This document shows positions 46,951 through 57,065 of a DNA stretch of 64,000 nucleotides, piece after piece; within the stretch, counting starts at the first letter, position 1, and each line of letters opens with the position of its first letter. Location of the stretch: contig OY821519.1 of NCBI GenBank assembly GCA_963682025.1, positions 3,537,001 to 3,601,000 on the forward strand. The letters run 5' to 3'. The position numbers and the translations under genes were made by a program. The notes beneath the pieces were generated by a model that saw only the letters and a program-made list of their open reading frames with translations, did not search any database and had not been told where the DNA came from. The stretch is from Cordilura impudica (lineage: Eukaryota; Arthropoda; Insecta; Diptera; Scathophagidae).

Positions 46951-48655
46951 CACTGTGGCTGAAATTTTGATTTCATTGGCCAAAAGTCTAATTTCTTTGT
47001 CACCGAATTTTAAAATTTTAACGCCTTTTTGTAGCTTATATATCCAGATTAAGGTAGCCAAAAAATTAGGTTAAACTATTGCTAATTGTGGGCGTGGCAT
47101 GCTGTCAAACTCAACTGCTTTTTTAATTTCAGAAAACGGTGATTTTTTTTTTGTTTTTTTTTTATCAAAAATAAATGATTACTACTCGCAAGCTATCATC
47201 GATAATGACCTGCGGACTTTTTTATAATGTTGGTAGGACTACAGTCTTCAGTTGTTGTAAGCGGTCACAGCTCTACCTTTTAATATTAGGGGCGTTATGA
47301 AATATTTATGAAACTACTGTATTTTTCTCAAATTTCAACTTTAGTGGAATAGAAAAAAAAAATAAATAAGTAGGAATATCAATACACAGTCTTTAGTTGT
47401 TGTAAGTGGTCACAGCTCTACCGTTTAATATTAGGGGCATTATTAGCAAAAACAAGGGTCAGGTAATACAAATGATGGCAATACCGCAAGAAGATTCTTT
47501 TCAGATCCAGAAACAGCATCTGAAATGACAGGAGTGGATTTAAACCCTTTTTTCAGATTTAAAATAATCCTAGAAGTACTTGCGTGCAATGATGAATTTG
47601 ACTCCAAAAAACTTGTAGATTATGCTAAGGAAACTGCAAAAATATATACAACAAAGTATCCATGGAGAAATATGTCTGCAACAGTTCACAAAATTCTTTA
47701 TCATGCAGAAGATGTCATTAAATATCATTTGGAGATCTATCAGAGTAGGCTCGGGAAAAAAGGAATAAGGATTATAGATTTTATAGAGAGCACAATACTA
47801 GAAAAATTTCACGAAATTCCACATAAGAAGATCTATTAAATATATTATTGGCAACGTCAGATCCGTTCATCTCCAGTATTCGAAATCAATGGAAAGTGGA
47901 ACATCGGGATTTAGATAAAGAAGTCAAAAAACTACTAAAGAACAGAAATAACACAGAACAAAATATGGAATATTTGCAATCAATATTTGAGTCAAATGAA
48001 TAATAATTATAATTGCCTTTCATTGTTATTTAAGTACGAAAAACATAGTATTAGTAAAAAAAAAAAATAATAATAAACGGAACCTACCATTGTTACAAAT
48101 GCAATTAAAATCTATTGCAGTTTTTATTTTTAAAATGTTTTTTAAAATTATCAAATTTGACACCAAAAAATAATAAAATAATAATAAAGACTTTTAGATA
48201 ATATAATTAACGTTTTTTTTTAAGTGTAAATATTCTTTGAGTGTAAAAAATTGACAACAAAAAATTTTTAATTTTTCAGTAAAAATAGCAAAATCTCCAG
48301 TTGATTTTACTATTTTTTTTTTTTTTTTTTTTGAGTGTAAACATTTTTTTGAGTGTAACATTAAAAAAATCCCATTATTACAGAAAATGTTTATAATTGT
48401 TATTAAAATCCAAATATTAAATTTTTTTATAAATAAAAAAATAATAAACACATATTTCACTCTAAAAGTTAAAAAAAATCAAAAGTTCAACTTTGACCTA
48501 GAATTCCTTAAAAAGTCCTCAATCAGTTTTAATGTAATTTAAACTGAGTCAAGCTAAACTAAATATCTATCCATTAAAAAAAATTACTTAAATATTTTTA
48601 TCGGTTCAAAAGTTACAGAATTTTGGTCAATGAAAAACGATTTTCAGCCATTGTG
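46951..48655 (+). mobile_element. Transib element relic
   Basis: It begins CACTGTGGCTGAAA and ends TTTCAGCCATTGTG, whose complement is CACAATGGCTGAAA; the imperfect inverted repeats continue for about 35 bp. The heptamers CACTGTG and CACAATG fit the CACWRTG ends of Transib elements and resemble the V(D)J RSS heptamer. The flanks are an exact 5-bp duplication, CACCG (46946-46950, 48656-48660), and Transib elements make 5-bp GC-rich duplications. Inserted in the 5' part of Tc1-like element 2. At 1705 bp it is far shorter than a full Transib (about 3 kb). Confidence 0.8.
47455..48003 (+). pseudogene. Transib (RAG1-like) transposase, C-terminal part
   Basis: The frame reads GSGNTNDGNTARRFFSDPE (from about 47456), then YTTKYPWRNMSATVHKILYH. 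After a shift near 47725 it continues GDLSE(stop)AREKRNKDYRFYREHNTRK and, past a second stop, LLATSDPFISSIRNQW to 48003. This follows, block by block, the end of the RAG1 core: the YRYEGKITNYFHKTLAH region, the ASEGNESGNKLFRRFRK block carrying the third catalytic Glu, and the segment ending in YTSKYL. Transib transposases are the known relatives of RAG1. The first two catalytic Asp regions are not recognisable, so only about the last 180 residues survive. Confidence 0.75.
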
Positions 48656-48791
48656 CACCGGTATGGTAAAATTGTAAAAAATAAAAATTTAATTTAAAAA
48701 TTGAAATAAAAGTGTAAAAACCTAAATGTAAAATGAATTCATGTTGTAGAGGATATAATTTATTAAATATTATATTGTTTATTTACAAGAA

Positions 48792-49678
48792 ATGGGACGT
48801 GGAAAACATTGTACCTCAGAAAAACGTGCTGCTATAAAATAAGAAAAATTGTTGGATGTTCAAACAAAATGATTATTAATGTAATAAATTTTGCAATAAA
48901 ACCGGCAAAGCATGGTCGCAAGCGAGTTTTGTCGCCTTTAATGGTTAAACGTTAAGTCAGACAATCCAAGATAGACCCATTTCAGCTTCTGAGCCCAAAA
49001 ATGAACTAAATATAGCAGTAAGTGTTCAAACAATTCGTCGAAGATTGTAAGACAACAACTTAAATGCATGTAGTGACATGTGGAGTTTGCTAAAGCTCAC
49101 TTGGACTGGACAGCTGAAAAGTGGAGAAAATTCTTTGGACAGATGAGTCCAAAATTGTTTTATTTGGAAGCAAGGGATCACGTTCCTACGTAAGAAGACC
49201 CCCTAATGCAGAATTCAACCCAAAATTTACCACTAAAAACATGGAACATGGTGGATCCAGTATAATGGTGTGGGGTTTTTTTTCTTACAATGGTGTAGGA
49301 CCTATATATAAATATATATTGGATCAAAACTATAATGGATAAGAACATTTATCTTGATATACTCAAGGAAAAATTGTTCCCTTATGCTTTGAAGGAAATG
49401 TCGCTAGTGTGAGTCTTCCAGCAAGATAGTGACCCGAAACACACAAGCAAACAAAGAGGTTTCGGAACAATAAAGTTAAAGTTAATGTGAAATGAAATAA
49501 AAAAAAAATGTATTTAAAAGGGAGTGTCGCAAATGCAACCAACTAGCAACGAAGTAGTTTGGACTGCAGTTCTTCTAATCTGGAATGCAATTCCGAAGGA
49601 AAGAAAGATCTTGTGAATTTTTTGCCAAAAAGTTGTGCAGAGGTTATTGCAAATAAAGGACATTTAACAAAGTATTAA
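48792..49678 (+). pseudogene. Tc1-like element 2 transposase, broken
   Basis: Starts MGRGKHCTSEKRAAIK (48792). The N-terminal paired-like domain is interrupted by stops; AEKW-KILWTDESKIVLFGSKG (from about 49112) carries the first catalytic Asp; HGGSSIMVWGFFS follows, then VFQQDSDPKHTSK (about 49416-49455) with the second Asp. The block with WPAQSPDLNPIE is lost to a small rearrangement. The end CAEVIANKGHLTKY with stop at 49676-49678 is typical of insect Tc1 transposases. Confidence 0.8.
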
Positions 49679-49684
49679 TTAAGA

Positions 49685-50052
49685 CTAGCAGATTCCAGCC
49701 CTCGAATTTCGAGCGCAAATTCTATGATATTTTATTTTTTCATTAAATAAAGACCCTAAAAGTGTGCTAATCAATTATAGCCAATTCACAAATCACCACA
49801 AAAAACAAACTCATTTTTATTACAAAAACATTAACAAATTTAATAAACACATACATAGCAGCATTGTATAATTTTATGTATGTGTTAGTAGCAACAACTT
49901 TAAATGCAATTTACTCAAAATAAGGGCAAAAATTTAAAAATCTGTAAATCTGCAAATCGGCGAAAAATAATATACGCTTGGTCAAAATCGGGATAAAACG
50001 GTAGAACAAAACATTAGTCACAAGAAATCGCCTAGCCTATTAATATTATAGA
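49685..50052 (-). mobile_element. Small non-autonomous Helitron, copy 3
   Basis: Same ends as copy 1 on the minus strand (TCTATAATATTAATAGG ... CTGCTAG), inserted between A and T at the 3' end of Tc1-like element 2. Its end hairpin is CTCGAAATTCGAG. Confidence 0.8.
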
Positions 50053-50333
50053 TATCAAACATCATTGCAAGACCAAAGAATTTATAATTTATATTTCTTT
50101 TTTATTTATTTCTAGTTTAATATTTAAAATTAGTACAAATATAACTTAAATGCTATTTTTTGGCGGTTTGTTCTCTAAGTTTTTTTAAAAACATTTTAAT
50201 TTTATAATAAAATTTTAACCAAAATTAAACTTTTTTATTTTATATAATTATGCAGTTTGCTAAGCCTTTTACAATAAATTTTCAATTATACAATAATACA
50301 AGTATATATCAGTTTAGCATATCAAACAAGTAC

Positions 50334-51082
50334 GATAATTATAGTCGGTCTAAACCGACTATACGAAACCCTATACCATGGTTTAGAGACCCTATCTCTT
50401 CGGTCCAACTAATTGGATATAGAAAATTAGCATAAACCAAATTTGAGTGGCTACAGATATGAAAAAGTACATATCGGGCGCTATATTTATATGGGGACTA
50501 GGTCGAATAATGGACCGATCCTGACCATATTTGGTAAAGTCACTTATACTTTTAAAAAACCCAAATTTTGAAAAAATCTGTGCAATATTTCTGTTTTTTG
50601 ATAGATTTAAGTGAAGATGGGAAGCAGTTCTATATGGGGCCTATGACTAAGAATTGTCCTGTAGGGATTATTTTTGGACTATGATTAATGGATATAATAA
50701 ACATATACAAACCCAATTTGACTGATATCTATATGATAATTTGGATCTTATCGCAATTTATGTCGATTTCGTAGGGGTCATTTGTATGGGGACTAGGTCT
50801 GAACATGGACCGAATTTCACCAATTTCAATAGCGTTCATCCTATGGCCGATATAAGCTTATATACCAAATTTCATCAAAATATATTCATATTTGCGACCT
50901 GTAGTTTGATTACAAGGTTTACATGGGCACACAGACGGACGGACGGACATCGCTAAATAGACTCAGAAAGTGATTCTGAGTCGATCGGTATAATAAAAGA
51001 TGGGTATAAGTCAAATATTTTTGGTAGTTACAAAAAGTCATTATACCCAAACCACATAGTGGTATAGGGTATAACAGGTACC
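50334..51082 (-). repeat. Family D repeat, copy D2
   Basis: The most complete copy. Its palindromic end is ATAGTCGGTCTAAACCGACT (50340-50359) and its other end is ACCACATAGTGGTATAGGGT (51053-51072) followed by ATAAC. It contains GACGGACGGACGGACATCGC (50934-50953) and a TATACCC/GGGTATA pair at the hairpin end. Reverse complement of D1. Confidence 0.75.
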
Positions 51083-51934
51083 TACCTATTAACTTCTGCT
51101 ACAAAAAGACAAAAAAAAATCCAATAGTTTCTGTAGAACGCAACAAAACTCGAATGAAGACAATGGTATGTATCATTGGATATGAAATTGCTAAAATATA
51201 ATTTCAAAAAACACGAACAAATTCATTATTAGAAATTAGAAAAAAAAACATTTTATCTCTGCACGTGTTCACTTTAAAATGTGTGATTGTCATTCATTAG
51301 TCGTTATAAATAAATTTGCTGTTTTCTTACTTAGAAATTCTTGAAAAAAGTTAATGGTCTAAATTGCTGTTTTTCTTAAATTTTATAATCACAATTAATA
51401 ATAAAAAAAAAAATAACAACAAATATATGCTGTTTCACAAAAAATTGTGAAAATTAACAAAACCGAGGTGTCTCCATTTGGGCATGGTTATCTTTAATCG
51501 GTTAAAAACATTGATGGCTGAACATTAACTAATTTCTATTGTTTATTAAATAAAATAATCTCTTGAAATAATTAAATTTTGGCTTAAATAGAAAATTAAA
51601 TAAAACATAGATTCTCCATGAAGTATACACAAACATAATTGTAGCCGTAAAGTACCCCAAGAACACTTCACACATGTGTTGGAAGAAGAAAGCTAACTAA
51701 TTTTTTTTTTATTTTTTGAAGTTAATCTCAATATAATCTGCAGATGCGGAGGGTGTTGAATCAATAAAATTGCAGTGCCCTAAAGAATTTTAATTGTTTC
51801 ATCGTTGTTTTTTTTCCTCTACTTCAGTTGTTGTTGTTGTTTTTGTTGTTGTTATTATTGATATTATTATTTGGTACATTGTTAAATAAACAATGCTTTG
51901 TAATTGAAATAAATGAGTACGGTCATACATATTA
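51083..51934. other. Unassigned AT-rich sequence
   Basis: No gene or repeat family recognised; a (TTG)n tract lies at 51829-51855. Confidence 0.4.
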
Positions 51935-52089
51935 CACTACCGTCCAAAAGTATTTACCATTCCATAATTCTTAAATTTCAAATGTTCATATCTCCTTAAT
52001 TTTTGAATGAAAACTTTTCAAATTTAAAACATATATATTTCTTATTATTTACTGTTACTATTTACATAAATTAGTAATTACATAAATTC

Positions 52090-53050
52090 AAGATTCATCA
52101 ATGTGACCACCTCGATTTCGCATAACTTCACGATATAGTCTTGGCATTCTTTGAATCAGTTTTTTCAAAGTTTCTGCAGTGATCAGGTTCTATACTAACT
52201 GCAGTTCATTCCACAGATGTAGGACTGATAGTTCGAACCTTCCTGTCAATCTATATAGGATTGAGGTCAGGTGACTGTGGTGGCCATTCTGAAACTTTGC
52301 AGGTTTCAGCTGCTTTCTGGGTCTCTAAATACTGCTTACAAGTTTTTTCTTGCAGAAATATTAATTTCCTAATCACAGTTCTTTATCCAGTCACCATAGC
52401 AAGATTTTTCATGAAAGCTTTTCACTGGGTTTTATCGAGTATTCCTTCGATTCTGCATAACTCGCCAACATTTTCGCCAGCAAAGCAACTCTCAACTTTA
52501 CAAAAACTCTTCACTTGGAGCCGGATATTTCATGCTTTGATGTATTAGACCAAAGGACCATGCACCAATCGTTGAAAGCCCCGTTTTCATATTTTTAGCC
52601 ACACTTTAATCTTTTTCTTTTATTTTGTAAACTAAGATGAGGTTCCTTCACGGCAATTCTGCTATTTAACCCAACCGCTATAAAACGTCGTTTTACTGTA
52701 GTCACACTTACTGCATTCGTTTCGTTGCTGTTTCTGCGGGCGGCTATTTCTGGAGCTGTCAGGCGACTTTCGTTTACTTGTCGTTATTATTACATGATCC
52801 TCACATTTTGCTGTTACTTCGGGCCGACCACTTAGATTTTTATTCGCAATTGTACCATCCTCTTTGAATTTTTTGCACACCTTTGAGCTCCTTTGCAACC
52901 GCTTGATTGTTTCTGCAATTTTGTTTAGGGAAATAATATGGTGACGAGTTTCATATTCTTTTGCTTACGACCATCACTAAACTCATCTATTATTCTAGTT
53001 TTTAGCTCTTCAAGTTTATTCTTGCCATTACTTTATAGTAATTGAAAGAA
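52090..53050 (-). pseudogene. Tc1-like element 3 transposase, broken
   Basis: On the minus strand the C-terminal part reads VSEWPPQSPDLNPI (complement near 52253-52294), the block before the catalytic Glu, and ends IQRMPRLYREVMRNRGGHIDES near 52095-52158. The upstream frame at 52898-52662 contains GTIANKNLSGRPEVT, the GRPR-like linker of the N-terminal DNA-binding domain. Many stops and shifts lie between, and the first two Asp blocks are not clear. Confidence 0.7.
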
Positions 53051-53130
53051 ATTGTCAGAATCTATAAATATTTTAATAATGGTTAAGATTTTTTTTTCTT
53101 TTCTTTCACTCCTTCTTCTATTTTTATTTT

Positions 53131-53350
53131 TTTACTCAACACCGGTAAAGAAGTTCAAAAGTTTCCATTGTTTTGGCATCACTAAAAAAATATTTCTTTT
53201 TCGTATTTTTTGTAACAAATGTGTTAACTTCCAATATAGAACACACCAAATAGTGATTTTGAAAAAAAAAATATATAATTTTAGTACTAAGTGCGAAATT
53301 ATTAAAAAACAAAATTGGCAAATTTCAAATTTCGTAAAAGTTTCCAATGT
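53131..53350 (-). repeat. End fragment of Tc1-like family 1
   Basis: The reverse complement follows 45085-45310 closely: ACATTGGAAACTTTTAC, TTTTGTTTTTTAATAATTTCGC, GGTGTGTTCTAT and TTTTTTTAGTGATG. Only the 5' terminal region of the element is present, inserted in Tc1-like element 3. Overlapping short ORFs are not genes. Confidence 0.65.
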
Positions 53351-53477
53351 ACTGCCACCTACTCTATTTAAATACCACATTTTTATTATTAATAATTCCG
53401 AAAATTATTCAAATTATAAAGATAAAAAATAATATTTGTATTATCGATGGCTTAATTTGGAAAGGAAGTAACTCAAG

Positions 53478-53862
53478 CCATAGGACAAACACTATCGAAA
53501 TTGGTGAAAATTGGTGCATGTTCACACTTAGTCCCTATGATATCGACTTAATTTGCCATAAGATCCAAATTATAAAATAGATCACATTCGAATTGGGTTT
53601 GTGTGTGTTTATTACATCCAGTAATCCACAGACCAAAAATAAACCCTATAGGGCAATTCACTTCAACCTGTATTGCACAGATTTTTCTCAAAAACGGTTT
53701 GTATATGTTGTTGCAAAAAATTAATGACTACCAAAAATGGTCAGGATCGATCCAATGTTGGAAGTAGATTTGGTTTATGTCCAATTAGTTGGACCTAAGA
53801 CCAATTCTCTAAACGCATGTTGTAGGGTATCGGTCTAGACCGACTATAATTTTCTTACTTGT
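53478..53862 (+). repeat. Family D repeat, copy D3 (partial)
   Basis: It matches the right two thirds of D1 (GAAATTGGTGAAAATTGGTG ... CAATTAGTTGGACC) and ends with the perfect palindrome GTCGGTCTAGACCGAC and AATTTTCTTACTTG. The hairpin end at CCACATAGTGG is missing. Confidence 0.7.
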
Positions 53863-54528
53863 TTTCGTAGGAAAATGTACTTTCAAATGAAAATTTACCA
53901 GTTGAAAATATCGGTTTTCCGATTTAAAGGCTCGAATTAAAACAAATTTTATTCTTATCAAATTTCATTTTCCTAAAGATACAAAAAGGTACACTCTTAC
54001 ACTTACGGGCCGTTTTTACCCCCTTAACATCCGAATTCCAAAAGTTTTCCTTGCATCTGATGTTTCTATCTCTAGTGGAATCCACATACTGTATTTCATT
54101 TTCCTAGATTCGTTTGTTTAGAAGAAACCAAATGTATACAAAAATTCATAAATGTAGATTAATATGTTAAGAAGATGCAGTAAGGTACAATTTTTACCCT
54201 TTTTGGCCGTTTTTCCCCTTAAATGGCTGGATTTCGAAAAAATTAATCCTGATCCCATGTTTGTTTCTCGGATGGAGTCTGCACTCTTAGACTCTTAGAC
54301 TTATTACCATTTTCCCCCTTTTTGTCCGCTTTTACCCCCTTAATGTACGAATTTCTAAAAATCCCTTCTTATGTATATAGAAAATAGAAGAAGAAGATAG
54401 ATAATAAAATAATTCCTAAATAATGAATGAAAAATTCCATCTGAAATAATTGTATGACTTTTAAACGGAAACTATTAGTGAAAACCCATATATGTTAGGG
54501 ATGGCAAATACTTTTGGACGGTAGAGTA

Positions 54529-55297
54529 CATACTCGTATGTGCATATTTGTTTGGATTTTGAAGCATTGTTTATTTGTTTTTGTTATTGTTTAATGCGAT
54601 GATATAATCAAAGTTGTACTACGAGTATACCATTGTAAATAGTGTAACACACCAAACCACCCACTTTAAATAGCAGATTTCTATATAAAAACTCACACTC
54701 ACATCCATAGTTAATGTTCGTATGTGTTGGTTAGTGTAAGCAATTTGTAAATTTATATACGAGTTCATCAAAACATAACAAATACAACTACATTTATTAA
54801 CTAATGCCGGCAAAACACTTGTGTAATTATTCCAATAGAATTCCAGACCAACGTACAAACAGCGACAACAGTTCAGCTTTCCAACTGCAAAAGAGTTAAT
54901 GGAATTGATAAAAACAAAAACTTGTAACACATTGAGGGAGTTTCTCTGCAAATCTAAAGATGTTAAGGCAGCAACCAAACAATGAGAACTTGAAATGAGA
55001 GTTAGATAAATGGATGTGTGTTCATGTGAGTTCATATCACCATCGTTATCAGAATTATCATGTACACTTTTTGGCAGAACAAAGAAACACCATTAACAAA
55101 TACTGCAGAACTGAATGAAGTTCTTGTTTACGTATCTGATCATTTCGAACTCTGAAATTTTTTTTTTTGTTGCTTTAAGTTATTTTCGATATTTAATTGT
55201 TGCAATTAAGAAAAATATATATATATAATTTTTTTAATGTACTAAATAATGACCTTTATCTCTAATTAGCTTGTTATAAAAATATAGACTAGACTCT
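54529..55297. other. Unassigned sequence
   Basis: The longest open frame here is 138 residues on the minus strand (55035-54619). It has no recognisable domain, a composition like translated AT-rich DNA, and no splice context, so I do not call it a gene. Confidence 0.4.
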
Positions 55298-55305
55298 GTT
55301 GTAGT

Positions 55306-55879
55306 AGCTAGGGATCCCAGATTTTCTTTTTTAAACGTAAAAAGTCAACGAATAAATAATAAATAAACAATACTGAGAAATAATATTTTTTATTTAATGG
55401 CCGTATTCTATAATTTATTCGTTATGTCCGCCTAGAAAATTTTAATGATTAAATGGAATAAATTTTACAAATGTACATGTACACTGTGTTCCTTTTTTGA
55501 ACATATTTCATAATGTACTACAAAATGTGGTATTTAACAACTCCCTTAAAAAAACATAAAAACTATTAAATACTGTAGAAACAATGTTTTTTATTAACCT
55601 ATTCGCTTATATTTTGATTAACTTGAATATTGTGGCATTCAAACGAATGTTTTAAATAATAATTTCATAACTTTATTTCACTTCAAATTTCGACAAACAA
55701 TTCATACAATTTGACAAATTTTTATGATATTTTAAATTTACTGTGTTCAAAGAAATGCGAACATCATTTTACTTAAATAGTTGTCTTAAGTTGGGCAGCA
55801 ATCAATCTTCATTTTGTAATATAAAAAAGAAAGAAAAAATTGTCAAAATAATATAAAATCGTCTCGTCTGGCAGCCCTG
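55306..55879. mobile_element. hAT-type MITE with 8-bp duplication
   Basis: Exact 8-bp direct repeats GTTGTAGT flank it (55298-55305, 55880-55887). Its ends (AGC)TAGGGATCCCAGA and the complement of CAGGGCTGCCAGACG are imperfect inverted repeats of the CAGGG-type common in hAT elements, which duplicate 8 bp. 574 bp, no ORF. Confidence 0.7.
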
Positions 55880-56232
55880 GTTGTAGTTATTATTTTGTAT
55901 TCATAACAAACAAATAAATCTTGTTTAATTTTTTAGTAAACTTCGTTAGTACTATGAGCTAAAACAGTGTTTGTCCTGCTGCAGCAAAAAATTAAGAAAT
56001 GAGAGTATTTTAAATGATTTTAGAGCGAACTGCATTATTGTCTCTTGCTTTACTTAATTACCCAGCAAACATTTCTTTCATAGTTTCTTTTTGAAACTTA
56101 TTTGTCTTATGTCTTTATATCATTTATCCGTTTATACGGAAAATCTTTCCCAAACAAAATAATTTTATTTTTTATTTCTTTCTAAACACTATAAATTAAT
56201 TAAATAAATGGGAGAATTGCAATGACTATTCT

Positions 56233-56925
56233 CAGGGACGGAAAATAATTGTTATTTTTTTCTTTCGGAAGAAAAGGTTACGTTAAAATTCGCTTTATCT
56301 ATTTTAGGGAATTTTTAACCATTATGGTATTGTATATTGTATTAATGAGAATTTTTTTTTTGATTCTCAATAACTATTATAACCAAAAATTTTTTTGGGT
56401 TATTAATAACTATTATTGAAAGTATTTTTATTTTTTGGTTATCGCTATCCGGATTTTTGATGTAATGGATGCATTTCTAAAGTGCTGGACGGATAAGGAA
56501 TTTAAATATCTTTGGTAAAGTAAACAAAATGGGCAGTTTTGTTAGAAATGTTTATTAATTTTATAAATAAAATATTTTTAAATTAAAAAGTTCATTAAAA
56601 ATTAAACTTTAGGTGGTTTAATTAAAGTAGTTCAATAATTAAACTACAAACGCTTTAGAAATGTATCCATTACATGAAAAATATGATATATATCCGGGTA
56701 GCGATAAGCAAAAAAATAAAATTACTTTCCATAATGGAAATTTTTTCTGGTTGTTATAATAGTTATTCATAACCAAAAAAATAAATATTTCTCACCTATA
56801 TCGGTTACGATGGCCAAAATTAAATATATATTACAAGGTTAATTATAACCTTTATTTGAATTCATCAATATTAATAGTTATATAAGACATTTTCGTCATT
56901 TCTCTTATAACTGTCATGTGCCTGA
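56233..56925. mobile_element. Foldback-like inverted repeat
   Basis: GGTTATCGCTATCCGG and AATGGATGCATTTCTAAAG (56437-56481) reappear reversed as CTTTAGAAATGTATCCATT and CCGGGTAGCGATAAGC (56653-56711). ATAACTATTATAACC (56370) pairs with GGTTGTTATAATAGTTAT (56748). Arms are at least 130 bp around a centre near 56565. Outer limits are uncertain. Confidence 0.6.
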
Positions 56926-57065
56926 TTATTAAAAAAAAAATAATAAATACAGGATTGTTATTGCATTATAAAGTTGTCCGTCCGTCTGTCTGTCTCTCTG
57001 TTTGTTGAAATTACGCTCATTCACAAAATAAACCATTTACCTGGGTAAACTTAGGATGGTATTTT

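Larger units (their letters stand above)
46746..50170 (+). mobile_element. Tc1-like element 2 with two nested insertions
   Basis: The left end CAGTGCCGGTCAAAAAATAG follows a TA (46744-46745). A diverged right end is visible near 50150-50170 (TGCTATTTTTTGGCGGTTTG). A Transib relic (46951-48655) and a Helitron (49685-50052) have inserted between the ends. Removing them leaves about 1.35 kb, a normal Tc1 length. Confidence 0.65.
51935..54526 (-). mobile_element. Tc1-like element 3 with nested insertions
   Basis: Inverted ends CACTACCGTCCAAAAGTATT (51935) and the complement of CTCTACCGTCCAAAAGTATT (ending 54526), flanked by TA on both sides (51933-51934, 54527-54528). At 2.6 kb it is too long for a Tc1 element. 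A fragment of Tc1-like family 1 (about 53131-53350) and family D copy D3 (about 53478-53862) explain part of the excess. Confidence 0.8.

Noticed and set aside
54619..55035. 138-residue minus-strand open frame
   Set aside because: Longest ORF outside transposons, but no domain, no codon character and no splice or promoter context; expected by chance at this scale.
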